Assembly (NCBI GenBank): GCA_945917385.1
Contig: CAMEHJ010000069.1
Location: 1 to 6,376 of the forward strand
Length of the DNA: 6,376 nucleotides
Source of the DNA: an uncultured bacterium
GTDB taxonomy: Bacteria > Bacillota_A > Clostridia > Oscillospirales > Oscillospiraceae
Direction of reading: 5' to 3'
The translations under genes were made by a program, and so were the position numbers. Shown piece by piece: positions 4,956 through 6,376 of this stretch. The notes below the pieces were generated by a model. It made no database searches and was not told where the DNA came from. It saw only the letters and a list, made by a program, of their open reading frames with translations. Numbering within the stretch: position 1 is the first letter of the stretch; the number at the start of each line of letters is the position of its first letter.

Positions 4956-6359
4956 TCAGATATCGGCGGACTCGGAAGCGGCGGCGTCGGCGATCTCCTG
5001 AACCTCGGAGGCTTCGGCGGCAGGCTCGGTCACGTCGGCGGCTTCGACAGTCTCAACGGCTTCGACAGTCTCAACGGCGTCGGCTTCCGCGGCGCTCTCC
5101 TCTACGGTGTAGTCGATGGCCTCGGCGTTCTCGCTCTCCTGCGCGGCAAGGCGGGTCGCCTCTTCCGCGGCTTCGGGATTGGTGAAGCGGTCGGGGACGT
5201 AGGCGCGGCCTCTCGCGTAGCGGCGGTTGCCGACCTGGGAGGCGGGCTTCTCGGCTTCCTTTATGCCAAGACGCTCACGGCGGGCGGCGCGCTCTGCCCT
5301 GTCAAGGGCGGCCTTGCGCTCGTCGCTCTTCTGCTTTTCCTGGGCGCGGACGTTCTTCTTGCTGGTGTTCTGGTTCTTTTCGGTCTTGCCCTCTGCGCGC
5401 AGGCGCTCGGTCTCGATGCGCTTTTCCTCAAGCTCTTTTTCACGCTGAGAACGCAGTGCGATCCTCTCGGCATCCTCTTTATCGAGCTGCTTCTTGAATA
5501 TTTTGGTAAGGACAACGTCGCGGATCATGCCGAACAGGGAGTTTGCTATCCAGTAAATGCCCATTGCGGCGGGCATGACAAAGCAGATCCAGATGGACAT
5601 GAGCGGCATCATCAGATTCATGGTCTGCATACTGGCCTGAGTCTGCGCATCCTGCTGGGGGTTGGAGGCGGTGGAGACCTTCATGGAGAGCCATGACAGA
5701 GCAGCGGAGATGATGGGGATAAGGAACAGACCCAGCGCGGGCAGCCACACAGATACGTCGTTCCAGTCGGTGGTGAGGAAGAAGTTCCATTTCGGCTGTT
5801 CACCGAGGTTGAGACCAAGGAAGCCGAAGTCGAGGTCGATAAGACCGTCAACCTTGCCGGCAAGAGCGGTCTGAACCTCCGCCCAGTGCTGGTGGGCGAT
5901 GTTGGCGAGCTTTATCTCAGCATATGCATCGGCACGGGAGGGTATTACATACCAGCCGTTGGTGACAAAGAAGTCGCGCAGCGTGGTGACGACCTCGTCC
6001 GTAACGAACATCATGCGGGTGAGCGGCTGACGGATAACGCTGTACAGCGCTATCAGGATGGGGAACGGGATAAGGGACCAGATGCAGCCGCCCATGGGGT
6101 TGACGCCCTCTTCACGGTACAGCTTCTGCATCTCCTGATTGAGTTTCTGGGGATTGCCCTCATGGCGTCTCTGCAGCTCCTGTATCTTAGGCTGGATACG
6201 GGTGGTGCGCATCATGCCCTTCTTGCTCTTTGCCATGAAGGGCAGCATGATGAGGTTTACGAGAAGCGCGAAGAAGATTATGGCAAAACCGTAGTTTCCG
6301 GTCATTTCATAAATCTTCAGCAGCGGCCATGAGAAAATTTCGCAAATAAATTTGCCCAT
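4956..6359 (-). CDS. yidC: YidC/OxaI-family membrane protein insertase with long C-terminal tail
   Basis: This 467-residue protein has the YidC/Oxa1 core: a first membrane helix at about 21-42, a charged cytoplasmic hairpin (about 44-90) with RIQPKIQELQRR, helix two (about 92-110), an exposed stretch (about 111-200), then helices near 203-225, 246-262 and 264-284. It inserts membrane proteins into the bilayer, alone or with SecYEG. There is no lipoprotein signal: C6 has no lipobox. The residue five before P40, normally a groove Arg in this family, is Asn35. Residues 289-390 are very basic and 393-467 very acidic and Ala-rich, with VETVEA repeated; this tail is far longer than in Bacillus SpoIIIJ. 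AAGGAGT (6365-6371) supports the start. The upstream rpmH-rnpA-yidD genes expected in this order are outside the window. Confidence 0.94.
   Translation of the reverse strand: MGKFICEIFSWPLLKIYEMTGNYGFAIIFFALLVNLIMLPFMAKSKKGMMRTTRIQPKIQELQRRHEGNPQKLNQEMQKLYREEGVNPMGGCIWSLIPFPILIALYSVIRQPLTRMMFVTDEVVTTLRDFFVTNGWYVIPSRADAYAEIKLANIAHQHWAEVQTALAGKVDGLIDLDFGFLGLNLGEQPKWNFFLTTDWNDVSVWLPALGLFLIPIISAALSWLSMKVSTASNPQQDAQTQASMQTMNLMMPLMSIWICFVMPAAMGIYWIANSLFGMIRDVVLTKIFKKQLDKEDAERIALRSQREKELEEKRIETERLRAEGKTEKNQNTSKKNVRAQEKQKSDERKAALDRAERAARRERLGIKEAEKPASQVGNRRYARGRAYVPDRFTNPEAAEEATRLAAQESENAEAIDYTVEESAAEADAVETVEAVETVEAADVTEPAAEASEVQEIADAAASESADI
5041..5076. repeat. Two perfect 18-bp tandem repeats inside the yidC tail
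   Basis: Bases 5041-5058 and 5059-5076 are identical and in phase with the yidC reading frame, encoding VETVEA twice (about residues 429-440). A weakly similar third unit may start at 5077. Identical rather than merely synonymous copies suggest a recent duplication, perhaps by slippage, in a low-complexity acidic tail. Confidence 0.9.
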
Positions 6360-6376
6360 AGGTAACTCCTTGATGT

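Noticed and set aside
4938..4965. Terminator after yidC formed by the T6 run on the minus strand
   Set aside because: The six T residues are not preceded by a stable GC hairpin, so read-through into jag is expected.
4896..5696. 266-codon plus-strand open frame opposite the yidC tail
   Set aside because: It is a low-complexity Gly/Leu-rich antisense of the acidic tail and basic region, with no family resemblance; yidC is certain on the other strand.

Overview
The window looks like a chromosomal segment of a moderately GC-rich, low-redox anaerobe of the Firmicutes, probably Clostridia close to Oscillospiraceae. This is inferred from strong AGGAGG-type ribosome sites on almost every gene, a ferredoxin-linked 2-oxoacid oxidoreductase operon with a MinD-like ATPase in front, and a yidC-jag pair in Gram-positive style. 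Genus and species cannot be read from it. All eight genes appear intact, and no tRNA, rRNA, CRISPR array, insertion sequence or phage gene is visible.

Layout. Bases 1-383 are an AT-rich non-coding region. It holds a good extended -10 promoter facing right (321-350), a weaker candidate promoter facing left off the window (29-57), two near-perfect palindromes and a helically phased set of GCAAT motifs. Bases 384-3707 are a five-gene plus-strand operon: a P-loop ATPase, a 2[4Fe-4S] ferredoxin subunit, and the alpha, beta and gamma subunits of a 2-oxoacid:ferredoxin oxidoreductase, most like the VorB (2-oxoisovalerate) type. The four enzyme genes are packed with 0-13 bp gaps. Bases 3723-3813 hold two hairpin terminators between convergent operons. 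Bases 3832-6359 are a minus-strand set, read from right to left: yidC (membrane insertase), jag/khpB (KH-R3H RNA-binding protein) and acpP (acyl carrier protein). The promoter of that set, and probably rpmH-rnpA-yidD, would lie beyond the right edge.

How the genes work together. The plus operon should make a CoA- and thiamine-diphosphate-dependent enzyme that oxidatively decarboxylates a 2-oxoacid (or runs in reverse) and exchanges electrons with ferredoxin; the leading ATPase is an uncharacterised partner. The minus set joins a membrane-insertion and RNA-binding pair to the carrier protein of fatty-acid synthesis. The most notable points are an Asn in YidC where the groove arginine is expected, a long basic-then-acidic YidC tail, the acpP placement after jag, the conserved ATPase of unknown function, and the phased motif array upstream of the oxidoreductase operon. 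I see no clearly new multi-gene system.
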